From positions 1-12,619 of the forward strand of contig CAKUMG010000077.1 of the NCBI GenBank assembly GCA_934667465.1: DNA of 12,619 nt, in the 5' to 3' direction. Below, in pieces: positions 1 through 6,944 of this stretch (position 1 is the stretch's first letter; every line of letters starts with the position of its first letter). This DNA comes from an uncultured Actinoplanes sp. Lineage in GTDB: Bacteria > Actinomycetota > Actinomycetes > Mycobacteriales > Micromonosporaceae. A model generated the notes under the pieces. It saw only the letters and a list, made by a program, of their open reading frames with translations, ran no database searches and was not told where the DNA came from. The position numbers and the translations under genes were made by a program.

Positions 1-1429
1 GGCCGTCGCTGACCGCGACCGCCTCGCGCAGCTCCTCACGCAGCGTGGCGGCGTCGCGCGGGGCGGCGATCCGCAGCCCGGGCACCACGCCGAAGACGCT
101 CATGTCCCAGATGCCGTAGTGGCTCGGCCCGTCGGGACCGGTGACGCCGGCCCGGTCGAGCACGAACGTGACCGGCAGCTCGTGCATCGCCACGTCGAGC
201 AGCACCTGGTCGAACGCGCGGTTGAGGAACGTGGCGTAGACGGCGACGACCGGGTGCAGCCCGCCCATCGCGAGGCCCGCCGCCGAGGTGGCCGCGTGCT
301 GCTCGGCGATGCCGACGTCGTAGACCCGCTCCGGGTGCTTCTTCGCGAGCGCGGCGATGCCCGTCGGCTCGGCCATCGCGGCCGTGATGCCGACCACGTC
401 GGGCCGCTCGTCGGCGATCTTCACCAGCTCCTCGGCGAAGACGTGCGTCCACTTCACCGTGGGCGCGGCGAGCAGCTTGCCGGTCTCGACGCTGAAGGCG
501 CTGCCGGGGCCGTGCAGGCAGTCCGCCTCGTCGTCCTCGGCCGGGCGGAAGCCGTAGCCCTTGCGTGTCACCGCATGCACGATGACCGGCGCGTTGAAGC
601 CCTTGGCCCGGCGCAGCGCCGACTCCATGGCCTCGGTGTCGTGGCCGTCGACCGGCCCGAGATATTTGATGCCCAGGTCCTCGAACATCGGCTGCGGGCT
701 GACCGCGTCCTTGATGCCGCGCTTGACCGCGTGGAGCACCTCGTAGGCCGGCTTGCCCACCACCGGCGTCGAGCCCAGAGCATTCTTGACCAGGTCGAGC
801 ACGCGCTCGTAGCCCGGGTTGAGGCGCAGCGTGGAGAGGTGGTCGGCGAGGCCGCCGATCGTCGGGGCGTAGGACCGGCCGTTGTCGTTGACGACGATGA
901 CCAGCCTGTTCTTCGCGGCGGCGATGTTGTTGAGCGCCTCCCAGCACATGCCGCCGGTCAGGGCGCCGTCGCCGACGACCGCCACGACGTGCCGGTCCTC
1001 CTGCCGCAGGGCGAACGCCTTGGAGATGCCGTCGGCGTAGGACAGGGCGGTCGAGGCGTGCGAGTTCTCGATGAGGTCGTGCTCGCTCTCCGCCCGGCTC
1101 GGATAGCCGGAGAGGCCACCGCGCTGGCGGAGCAGGTCGAAGCCCTCCTGCCGGCCCGTCACCATCTTGTGCACGTATGCCTGGTGGCCGGTGTCGAAGA
1201 GGATCCGGTCGCGCGGGGAGTCGAAGACCCGGTGCAGCGCGAGGGTGGTCTCCACCACGCCGAGGTTGGGCCCGAGGTGACCGCCGGTGCGCGACACCTT
1301 GGCCACCAGGAAGTCCCGGATCTCCGCGGCGAGCAGGGTGAGCTGCTCGGGGCTCAGACGCTTGAGGTCGCCGGGCGACGTGATGCCGCCGAGGATGCCG
1401 GTCGTCGTCTGATCACTGCGCTCGCTCAT
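1..1429 (-). CDS. dxs: 1-deoxy-D-xylulose-5-phosphate synthase (DXS), 3' end cut off by the window
   Basis: The product condenses pyruvate with glyceraldehyde 3-phosphate to make DXP, the first step of the cytoplasmic MEP isoprenoid pathway, using thiamine diphosphate and Mg2+. An uninterrupted frame gives 476 residues; the family usually has about 630-640, so the C-terminal transketolase domain runs off the left edge. Visible motifs are [11 protein letters not shown] near 79-89, the TPP/Mg motif GDGALTGG at 153-160, [10 protein letters not shown] at 181-190, and DVGIAEQHA at 371-379 with the catalytic Glu (E376). The chosen ATG (1427-1429) gives the usual N-terminus [16 protein letters not shown]. 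There is no convincing Shine-Dalgarno; a TAnnnT hexamer 8 nt upstream suggests a leaderless start. The gene lies 80 nt downstream of the RNA methyltransferase gene on the same strand. It was identified from motifs, with no database search. Confidence 0.96.
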   Translation of the reverse strand, partial: MSERSDQTTTGILGGITSPGDLKRLSPEQLTLLAAEIRDFLVAKVSRTGGHLGPNLGVVETTLALHRVFDSPRDRILFDTGHQAYVHKMVTGRQEGFDLLRQRGGLSGYPSRAESEHDLIENSHASTALSYADGISKAFALRQEDRHVVAVVGDGALTGGMCWEALNNIAAAKNRLVIVVNDNGRSYAPTIGGLADHLSTLRLNPGYERVLDLVKNALGSTPVVGKPAYEVLHAVKRGIKDAVSPQPMFEDLGIKYLGPVDGHDTEAMESALRRAKGFNAPVIVHAVTRKGYGFRPAEDDEADCLHGPGSAFSVETGKLLAAPTVKWTHVFAEELVKIADERPDVVGITAAMAEPTGIAALAKKHPERVYDVGIAEQHAATSAAGLAMGGLHPVVAVYATFLNRAFDQVLLDVAMHELPVTFVLDRAGVTGPDGPSHYGIWDMSVFGVVPGLRIAAPRDAATLREELREAVAVSDG

Positions 1430-1437
1430 GAGGCCGA

Positions 1438-1443
1438 AGTCTA
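1438..1443 (-). promoter_or_regulatory. Candidate -10 hexamer for dxs (leaderless arrangement)
   Basis: Minus-strand TAGACT fits the actinobacterial TAnnnT -10 pattern and ends 8 nt before the dxs ATG, so transcription would begin at or next to the start codon. The lack of a Shine-Dalgarno before dxs fits this. No good -35 is visible about 17 nt upstream (GC-rich, GGTGCG-like). A dxs promoter separate from the upstream operon is therefore only plausible. Confidence 0.35.
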
Positions 1444-1509
1444 TCGGCGTCACGCCCGTCCGCACCTCGCGCCAACGGCCGGATCCGCATCCTCCACAGA
1501 ACCTGCACA

Positions 1510-2748
1510 CTAAGAACGGGTGATCAGCGCCACACACTCGATGTGCTGGGTCATCGGGAAACAGTCGAAAGCCCGCAGCTCCCCCAGCTGCCACCCCAGC
1601 GACCGGAACGTCTTGAGGTCCCGGGCGAGAGCTGCGGGATCGCAAGCGACGTACGCCACAGCCCGCGGGCCGGCCCCGGCCACGGCCCGCACCACCTTCG
1701 ACCCCGCGCCGGTCCGCGGAGGATCCAGCACCACCAGGTCGACCGGGCCGGTGACCCGCCGCCGGGCCAGCGCCGCCTCCACCTTCGCCGCGACGACCTC
1801 CACGCCGGTCAGGTCGGCCAGGTTGCGACGGGCCGCGGCTACGCCCCCCGGCGCCGACTCCACCACGATGGTCCGAGCCTTCGTCCGCGAGGCGAGCGCG
1901 GCGGCGAACAGGCCCGCCCCGCCGTAGAGGTCCCAGGAGGTCTCCCCCGGCTGCGGGTCCAGCAGCTCGAGCACCGTGCCGACCAGCGTGTCGGCGGCCG
2001 CGGGGTGGATCTGCCAGAAGCCCTCGGCCGGCACGTGCCACTCCCGGCCGCCGGCGCGCTCGACGACCTCCGGGCCACCCGCGCCGCCCTGGACCTCGTC
2101 GAGCAGATCGGTCAGGCCGTCGCCCGTACGGCGGGTGATGACCTCGACGTCACCGCCCGTGGAGGCGACCGCTTCCACCGAGGAGGCCGAGGGCCAGGCG
2201 CGCGCGGTCACGTCGAGCGCCTGGATCGACGGGTGCGCGATCCGGCAGCGGTCCACCGGCACCACCTCGTGCGAGCGGTGCTTGAGCAGGCCCGGCCGGT
2301 CCGCGGCGTCCACCGCGTAGCGCACCCGGGAGCGCCAGCCCAGCGGTCCGCCCGGCAGCGGCTGCACCGTGACGTCGACCTCGGAGGCGCTGAAACCACC
2401 GATCCGGACCAGCAGGTCCCGTACGACATCGGTCTTCCAGCCCAGCTGCGCGGCCGGGGCGACGTGCTGCAGGTCGCACCCCCCGCACAGCCCGGGCGCG
2501 GCCCAGGGGCACGGCGGCTCCACCCGGTCGGCGGAGGCCTCGTGAACGAGAACGGCGTCGCCGCGCAGGTAGCCCTTGTGCAGCTCGGTCAGCTCGACCG
2601 TGACCCGCTCCCCCGGCAGCGCGTGCCGCACGAAGACCACCCGGCCGTGCTCGCCGCCGATCCGCGCCACGCAGTGCCCGCCGTGCGCGGGAGCACCCAC
2701 CGTGACCTCGACCCGGTCACCCTCGACGTATTCGTCGCTCAACGTCAC
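1510..2748 (-). CDS. TRAM-domain class I SAM-dependent RNA (uracil-5-)methyltransferase, TrmA/RlmCD family
   Basis: This is a cytoplasmic 412-residue enzyme expected to methylate C5 of a uridine in rRNA or tRNA with S-adenosylmethionine. An N-terminal TRAM (OB-like RNA-binding) domain covers about 5-65. Cysteines C80, C88, C91 ([12 protein letters not shown]) and C168 match the four ligands of the RumA/RlmD [4Fe-4S] cluster. The SAM-binding loop [10 protein letters not shown] is at 272-281, LDPPRTGAG at 341-349, the nucleophile motif [12 protein letters not shown] at 367-378 (C369), and FPMTQHIE at 397-404 ends in the catalytic Glu (E404). The start is GTG (2746-2748), preceded by GGAGG; it overlaps the transporter stop as GTGA, implying translational coupling. 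It corresponds to Rv2689c in the mycobacterial block. The exact target base cannot be told from sequence. Confidence 0.93.
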   Translation of the reverse strand: MTLSDEYVEGDRVEVTVGAPAHGGHCVARIGGEHGRVVFVRHALPGERVTVELTELHKGYLRGDAVLVHEASADRVEPPCPWAAPGLCGGCDLQHVAPAAQLGWKTDVVRDLLVRIGGFSASEVDVTVQPLPGGPLGWRSRVRYAVDAADRPGLLKHRSHEVVPVDRCRIAHPSIQALDVTARAWPSASSVEAVASTGGDVEVITRRTGDGLTDLLDEVQGGAGGPEVVERAGGREWHVPAEGFWQIHPAAADTLVGTVLELLDPQPGETSWDLYGGAGLFAAALASRTKARTIVVESAPGGVAAARRNLADLTGVEVVAAKVEAALARRRVTGPVDLVVLDPPRTGAGSKVVRAVAGAGPRAVAYVACDPAALARDLKTFRSLGWQLGELRAFDCFPMTQHIECVALITRS

Positions 2749-4799
2749 TTCTCCTCCGCAGCCGGCCGTTCATCATCCTCCGGCGGCGACGACGGCGGCG
2801 CGGCGGGCGCGGGCACCCTGGTCCGCGGGCCGCGCGCCGGGGCCCGGGTCAGGCCCGCATCGAGCCGGTCCAGGTCGCGGTCCTGGCTCGAGCGCAGCTG
2901 CCACGGCACGCTGGTGACCATGACGCCCGGCTCGAACAGCAGCCGGCCCTTGATCCGCAGCGCGCTCTGGTTGTGCAGCAGGTTCTCCCACCAGCGGCCC
3001 ACGACGTACTCGGGGACGAAGACGGTCACCACGTCGCGCGGCGACCCCCGGCGGACGCCCTTGACGAAGTCGATGATCGGGCGGCTGATCTCCCGGTAGG
3101 GCGAGTCGACGACGGTCAGCGACACCGGGATCTGCCGCCGCTCCCAGTCCGCCTGGATCCGGCGGGTGTCCTTGTCGTCCACGTTGACCGTCACCGCGGT
3201 CAGCGTGTCCGGCCGGGTCGCCTGGGCGTAGGCCAGCGCCCGCAGGGTCGGCATGTGCACCTTGCTGACCAGCACGATGGCGTGGTTGCGCGACGGCAGG
3301 ATCGGGCGCTCGTCGGTGGGCTGCAGCTCCTCCGCGACCCGGGTGTAGTGCCGGCGGATGGCCAGCATGAGCGCGTAGATGACCACCATGGCGGCGATCG
3401 CGATCCACGCGCCGAGCAGGAACTTCGTGATCAGCACGACGATCAGCACCGCGCCGGTCATGGTCACGCCGACGGTGTTGATGGCCCGGGACCGGAGCAT
3501 CTGGCGGCGGCGGGCCGGGTCGCGCTGCGTACGGAGCAGGCGGTTCCAGTGCCGGATCATGCCCGCCTGCGACAGCGTGAACGACACGAAGACGCCCACG
3601 ATGTAGAGCTGGATCAGCTTGGTGACCTCGGCGTCGAACGCGATGATCAGCACCATCGCGGCGACGGCGAGGAAGAGGATGCCGTTGCTGAACGCGAGCC
3701 GGTCGCCGCGGGTGTGCAGCTGCCGGGGCAGGTAGCGGTCCTGGGCCAGGATCGAGCCGAGCACCGGGAAGCCGTTGAAGGCGGTGTTCGCGGCGAGGAA
3801 GAGGATCAGGGCGGTCACCGCGCCGAGCACGATCAGCAGGAAGCCCTGGCCGAAGACCGTCTCGCCGAGCTGGGTCACCACGGTCTTCTGCACGTAGTCG
3901 GGCGGCCCGCTGACGATCTGCGAGGCGTCCTCGACGAACTGCAGCCCGGTGGCCTGCGCCAGCATGATGATGCCGACCAGCATCGTCAGCGCCAGCCCGC
4001 CGAGCAGCAGCAGCGTGGTCGCCGCGTTCTTGCTCTTCGGCGCCTTGAAGGCGGGCACGCCGTTGGAGATGGCCTCGACGCCGGTCAGCGCCGCACAGCC
4101 CGAGGAGAAGGTGCGCAGCAGCAGGAAGACGAAGGCGAAGCTGCTCAGATGCTCCTCCTCGGCGTGGATCTCCAGCCCGGCGCTGGGCGCCCGGAGGTCC
4201 TCACCGAGCACGAACACCCGGACCAGCCCGGTCACGATCATGATCAGGATGACGAGGATGAACGCGTACGTGGGGATCGCGAACGCCGTCCCCGACTCGC
4301 GCAGGCCCCGCAGGTTGAGCGCGGTCAGCACGATGACGGCGATCAGCGCGATCAGCAGCTTGTGCTCGGCGACGAACGGGATCACCGAGCCCAGGTTCGT
4401 GACGCCGGAGCTGACCGACACCGCGACCGTGAGGATGTAGTCGACGAGCAGCGCGCTCGCCACCGCCACGCCGAACCGCGGCCCGAGGTTGACCGTGGCC
4501 ACCTCGTAGTCGCCGCCGCCGGACGGGTAGGCGTGCACGTTCTGCCGGTAGCTGGCGACCACCGTGACCATTACGACCGCGACCGCGAGCGTGATCCACG
4601 GGGAGAACATGTAGGCCGTGGCCCCCGCGATGGAGAGCGTCAGCAGGATCTCGTCGGGAGCGTAGGCGACGCTGGAGAGCGCATCCGACGCGAAGACGGG
4701 CAAGGCGATCCGCTTGGGCAGCAACTGGTGCTGCAGCTTGTCGGAGCGGAAGGGCCTGCCCAGCAGCAACCGCTTCGCCAGAGACGTCGAACTCGACAC
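2745..4799 (-). CDS. KimA-like APC-superfamily potassium transporter
   Basis: This is a 684-residue integral membrane protein. From memory it aligns closely with B. subtilis KimA (YdaO), a K+/H+ symporter. Shared landmarks are LLLGRPFRSD (11-20), SDALSSVAY (38-46), SYRQ..AYPSGGGDYEV (83-100), LLVDYILTVAVS (117-128), FSSGCAALTGVEAISNGVPAF (231-251) and LHNQSALRIKGRLLF (608-622). D39, Y46 and D120 correspond to KimA D36, Y43 and D117. About twelve TM segments lie within 35-480, followed by a cytoplasmic UspA-like domain (about 500-640) and a Pro/Glu-rich tail. I chose GTG 4797-4799 because GGAG lies just upstream and family proteins start at this point. A start at 4910 would add 37 non-homologous residues and leave 5 bp before the divergent trkA. 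It is the first gene of a unit with the RNA methyltransferase and probably dxs. K+ as substrate is inferred from family and neighbours. Confidence 0.9.
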   Translation of the reverse strand: MSSSTSLAKRLLLGRPFRSDKLQHQLLPKRIALPVFASDALSSVAYAPDEILLTLSIAGATAYMFSPWITLAVAVVMVTVVASYRQNVHAYPSGGGDYEVATVNLGPRFGVAVASALLVDYILTVAVSVSSGVTNLGSVIPFVAEHKLLIALIAVIVLTALNLRGLRESGTAFAIPTYAFILVILIMIVTGLVRVFVLGEDLRAPSAGLEIHAEEEHLSSFAFVFLLLRTFSSGCAALTGVEAISNGVPAFKAPKSKNAATTLLLLGGLALTMLVGIIMLAQATGLQFVEDASQIVSGPPDYVQKTVVTQLGETVFGQGFLLIVLGAVTALILFLAANTAFNGFPVLGSILAQDRYLPRQLHTRGDRLAFSNGILFLAVAAMVLIIAFDAEVTKLIQLYIVGVFVSFTLSQAGMIRHWNRLLRTQRDPARRRQMLRSRAINTVGVTMTGAVLIVVLITKFLLGAWIAIAAMVVIYALMLAIRRHYTRVAEELQPTDERPILPSRNHAIVLVSKVHMPTLRALAYAQATRPDTLTAVTVNVDDKDTRRIQADWERRQIPVSLTVVDSPYREISRPIIDFVKGVRRGSPRDVVTVFVPEYVVGRWWENLLHNQSALRIKGRLLFEPGVMVTSVPWQLRSSQDRDLDRLDAGLTRAPARGPRTRVPAPAAPPSSPPEDDERPAAEEK

Positions 4800-4915
4800 A
4801 AGCTCCAAGCGTACGGTCGAAGCCGCGACGCCGCCGGGCGCCCCGGGCACCACGGGCCGCGACGACGTGGCACCCTCATCGGGGAACACGCGCATACAGC
4901 GGGAAGGCACACATC
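4800..4915. promoter_or_regulatory. Divergent promoter region between the KimA-like gene and trkA
   Basis: These 116 bp must hold promoters for both directions. On the minus strand TACGCT (4808-4813) is a TAnnnT -10 candidate, but it lies only 8 nt before the transporter GTG and abuts the GGAG that would be its Shine-Dalgarno. On the plus strand GGGAAGG (4901-4907) is a Shine-Dalgarno 8 nt before the TTG of trkA; the best -10-like string, CATACAG (4893-4899), is weak. I found no convincing palindrome and no motifs of the c-di-AMP (ydaO) riboswitch. Confidence 0.4.
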
Positions 4916-5578
4916 TTGCACGTCGTGATCATGGGCTGCGGGCGGCTCGGCTCGACGCTCGCCCACAAGCTCGACGCCCAGGGCCACACGGTCTCGGTCA
5001 TCGACCAGAACGCGGACGCCTTCCGCCGCCTCGGCGCGGAGTTCGCCGGCACCACGGTCACCGGCATCGGCTTCGACCGCGAGGTGCTCCGCGAGGCCGG
5101 CATCGAGCGCGCCGACGCGTTCGCGGCCGTCTCCAGCGGCGACAACTCCAACATCATCTCGGCCCGCCTGGCCCGCGAGAACTACGGCGTGGCCCGCGTG
5201 GTCGCCCGCATCTACGACGCCCGCCGCGCCCAGGTCTACGAGCGCCTCGGCATCCCCACGGTCGCGACGATCCGCTGGGCCGCCGACCGCATGGTCCGCC
5301 ACCTGGTCCCCGAGGGCACCGTGGAGGTGTTCCGCGACCCGACGAGCGCCGTCTCGATCGTCGAGGCGCCGCTCAACCCGGACTGGGTGGGCCGCCCCGT
5401 GCGGGCGCTCGAGGACGCCAGCGGGGCGCGCGTCGCGTACCTCATGCGCTTCGGCATCGGCTCGCTCACCACGGCCTCGACCGTCCTGCAGGACGGTGAC
5501 CAGGTGTTCGTCCTGGTCACCGACGACATCGTCGACCAGGTCCTCGCGGTCGCCGCCGGCACCGAGGGAGGCCGCTGA
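4916..5578 (+). CDS. trkA: TrkA/RCK potassium-transport regulatory protein (CeoB-type)
   Basis: This is a 220-residue cytoplasmic RCK protein that binds NAD(H) or an adenine nucleotide and gates K+ transport. The Rossmann motif GCGRLGSTLA is at 7-16. Acidic D30 closes beta-2 (VSVID) and should hold the ribose hydroxyls. The TrkA_N domain covers about 1-120 and TrkA_C about 135-215 (WVGRPV, LQDGDQVFVLVTDD). The start is TTG 4916-4918 with GGGAAGG 8 nt upstream; GTG at codon 4 would cut the first strand. It is followed after one base by the second trkA-like gene, and it diverges from the KimA-like gene. No TrkH/TrkG/KtrB channel is present in the window, so the partner may be the neighbouring transporter or one encoded elsewhere. 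It corresponds to Rv2691 (CeoB). Confidence 0.92.
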   Translation: MHVVIMGCGRLGSTLAHKLDAQGHTVSVIDQNADAFRRLGAEFAGTTVTGIGFDREVLREAGIERADAFAAVSSGDNSNIISARLARENYGVARVVARIYDARRAQVYERLGIPTVATIRWAADRMVRHLVPEGTVEVFRDPTSAVSIVEAPLNPDWVGRPVRALEDASGARVAYLMRFGIGSLTTASTVLQDGDQVFVLVTDDIVDQVLAVAAGTEGGR

Positions 5579-5579
5579 C

Positions 5580-6227
5580 ATGCGCATCGCCATCGCGGGA
5601 GCCGGCAACGTCGGCCGGTCCATCGCCCAGGAGCTGATCGGCAACGGCCACGAGGTCATGCGCCCCGAGCGCGTGCCCGAGGCCGAATGGGTCCTCGCCG
5701 ACGCGTGCGAGCTCAGCAGCCTCGAGGAGGCGGACCTGGCGGGCTGCGACGTGGTGATCGCCGCCACCGGCGACGACAAGGCCAACCTGGTCTGCTCCCT
5801 GCTCGCCAAGACCGAGTTCGCGGTCGGCCGGGTGGTCGCCCGGATCAACCGCGCCGAGAACGAATGGCTCTTCACCGAGCAGTGGGGCGTCGACGTCTCG
5901 GTCAGCAAGCCGCGGCTGATGGCCGCGCTGGTCGAGGAGGCGGTCACGGTCGGCGACCTGGTCCGGCTGATGACTTTCCGCCAGGGCGAGGCCAACCTGG
6001 TCGAGATCACCCTGCCGCCGACGGCACCCTACGTCGGCGAACCGGTCCGCAGCGTCCCGATGCCCCGCGACTCGGCCCTGGTCGCCATCCTGCGCGGCAA
6101 GCGCGTCGTCGTACCCACCCCCGACGACCCGCTCGAGGTGGGGGACGAGCTGATCTTCATCTGCATCGCCGAGGTCGAGGACGAGGTGCGCGCCGTCGTC
6201 CTCGGCAAGACGAACGACCTGGGCTAG
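5580..6227 (+). CDS. Second TrkA/RCK protein (CeoC-type) with an apparent nine-residue deletion in the nucleotide-binding fold
   Basis: This is a 215-residue RCK protein paired with the preceding one. The ATG lies 1 nt after the previous stop, with GAGGGAGG (5564-5571) as Shine-Dalgarno. It has MRIAIAGAGNVGRS at 1-14 (GxGxxG), ATGDDKANL at 62-70, ENEWLFTEQWGVDV at 93-106 and a TrkA_C domain at about 130-200. Relatives read GH-x-V-x-LIER followed by several residues before VPxAxW. Here GHEVM (23-27) runs straight into RPERVPEAEW (28-37), so about nine residues are missing, including the acidic residue ending beta-2 that binds the nucleotide ribose. The frame stays open, so a full-length product is expected, perhaps with altered or no nucleotide binding. 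It corresponds to Rv2692 (CeoC). Confidence 0.9.
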   Translation: MRIAIAGAGNVGRSIAQELIGNGHEVMRPERVPEAEWVLADACELSSLEEADLAGCDVVIAATGDDKANLVCSLLAKTEFAVGRVVARINRAENEWLFTEQWGVDVSVSKPRLMAALVEEAVTVGDLVRLMTFRQGEANLVEITLPPTAPYVGEPVRSVPMPRDSALVAILRGKRVVVPTPDDPLEVGDELIFICIAEVEDEVRAVVLGKTNDLG

Positions 6228-6243
6228 CCGTCAGCGGCTCCCC

Positions 6244-6635
6244 CTACGCCGCGTCCCGCGCCTGCCGATTGAGAACGGATACCCAGCCGGGCGACACCTG
6301 CAGCAGCTCCGCCACCTCACGAACACCGAGACCACGACGGGTCAGCTCCCGCGCAGCTTCCCGGGCTTCCCGCTCGGCCGTGGCCTTGGCGGCATCCGCC
6401 CGTCCCCTCGCGGCGGCTACGGCCTCGGCCAAGTTCCCCTCGTCGCCCTGCACCCGGACGGCGATGTCGAACGAATCTTCGGGGACTTCCAGCAGGAGAG
6501 AAATGACTTCCCGGCCATCGGTTCCACGTCTGTCAGGCGGCGTGCCTGGGAAAAGCCGCCCTCCACGCCCGGAATCTCGATCCACCAGAACTTCCGGCTT
6601 CGCCCGGTGACAACCTCGTACGTCTCCACTGTCAT
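6244..6635 (-). pseudogene. hicB: HicB-type antitoxin with C-terminal helix-turn-helix, broken by a one-base deletion
   Basis: HicB antitoxins neutralise HicA and repress their own operon. The first 41 codons (from ATG 6633-6635) read as a HicB N-terminus: WWIEIPGVEGGFSQARRLTDVEPMA. The frame then turns to unrelated sequence. The expected continuation, REVISLLLEVPEDSFDIAV, lies in the -1 frame and runs to TAG 6244-6246. It ends in an HTH-like segment (RRGLGVREVAELLQVSPGWV). The break is at GCCGGG near 6510-6515. One restored C (GCCCGGG) would give M-A-R-E-V and 393 nt, exactly 130 codons plus stop. I see no classical X-XXY-YYZ slippery site, so a mutation or a base-calling error is likelier than programmed frameshifting. 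The start overlaps the hicA stop as ATGA. The gene converges on the trkA-like gene, 16 bp away. Confidence 0.8.
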
Positions 6636-6826
6636 GCCTCGATTCCCACAGTCGCCAGAATGCTGCGTGCGGTTCGTTCGTTGATTTCCCGGTCGCGGGG
6701 AACGGAGACGAGCCGCCCGCCGTAGCGGTACACCGTGTGACTTCCGCCCTCGCGGACAATCTCGAACGAAACGCCGGCGGTTCGTGCCGCCTTGACGAGT
6801 CTTCTGAGGAGGTCAACCCTCTTCAT
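6632..6826 (-). CDS. hicA: HicA-type mRNA interferase toxin
   Basis: This is a 64-residue basic protein of the HicA/YcfA family, dsRBD-like ribonucleases that cleave mRNA when freed from HicB. It begins MKRVDLLRRLVKAARTAGV, has the catalytic His in GGSH (H30) followed by TVYRYGGRLVSVPRDREI, and ends TARSILATVGIEA. Its length is close to the usual 55-65. The stop overlaps hicB as ATGA, giving the toxin-first order typical of hicAB. No clear Shine-Dalgarno precedes the ATG. Base composition looks less GC-rich than the flanking genes, and the module lies where the mycobacterial block has only a short ceoC/DUF3159 gap, both suggesting acquisition. The gene appears intact even though its partner is frameshifted. 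Confidence 0.88.
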   Translation of the reverse strand: MKRVDLLRRLVKAARTAGVSFEIVREGGSHTVYRYGGRLVSVPRDREINERTARSILATVGIEA

Positions 6827-6860
6827 CGTATTCGTTTAGCGCGCTGAACAAAGAACGCCC

Positions 6861-6895
6861 AGTCAACTAAATGACAGTCATGAGCCATGGATGAC
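6861..6895 (-). promoter_or_regulatory. Candidate hicAB promoter/operator
   Basis: A perfect 11-bp palindrome, ATGACAGTCAT (6871-6881), is followed by another ATGAC half at 6891-6895. Immediately on the hicA side, the minus strand reads TTGACT (6861-6866), a good -35. No well-spaced -10 is visible. The palindrome is 45 bp upstream of hicA, where a HicB operator would be expected. Function is inferred. Confidence 0.4.
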
Positions 6896-6898
6896 AGG

Positions 6899-6944
6899 CC
6901 CGGGTGGTGCGCATTCCGGTGCCCGGGAGTGGGGGGTGCCCGGG
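6899..6944. repeat. Three CCCGGG repeats after the DUF3159 gene, possible terminator
   Basis: CCCGGG occurs at 6899-6904, 6922-6927 and 6939-6944; the last touches the DUF3159 stop. The hexamer is self-complementary, so any two copies can form a short stem (loops of 11 or 17 nt). There is no T-tract on either strand, so a termination role is a guess. Confidence 0.25.

Noticed and set aside
1430..1509. TPP riboswitch before dxs
   Set aside because: DXS uses TPP, but the 80-nt gap has no THI-box motif.
119..1513. 464-residue plus-strand open frame
   Set aside because: It lies antisense to dxs, whose protein carries all DXS motifs; this is third-position GC read-through.
4800..4910. Longer start (ATG 4910) for the KimA-like protein
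   Set aside because: It adds 37 residues unlike the family, leaves 5 bp to the divergent trkA, and ignores the GTG at 4799 with GGAG upstream.
4800..4915. c-di-AMP (ydaO) riboswitch upstream of the KimA-like gene
   Set aside because: The gap is short and I see none of the conserved aptamer motifs.
2973..4928. 651-residue plus-strand open frame opposite the transporter gene
   Set aside because: Composition is Asp/Arg/His/Gln-rich with no domain; it is the antisense shadow of the KimA-like gene.
4640..6010. 456-residue minus-strand frame over the trkA pair
   Set aside because: It is antisense to two recognisable RCK genes and has no motifs of its own.
6500..6520. Programmed -1 frameshift joining the hicB halves
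   Set aside because: No X-XXY-YYZ heptamer and no obvious stimulatory hairpin next to the break; a one-base loss in a C/G run is simpler.
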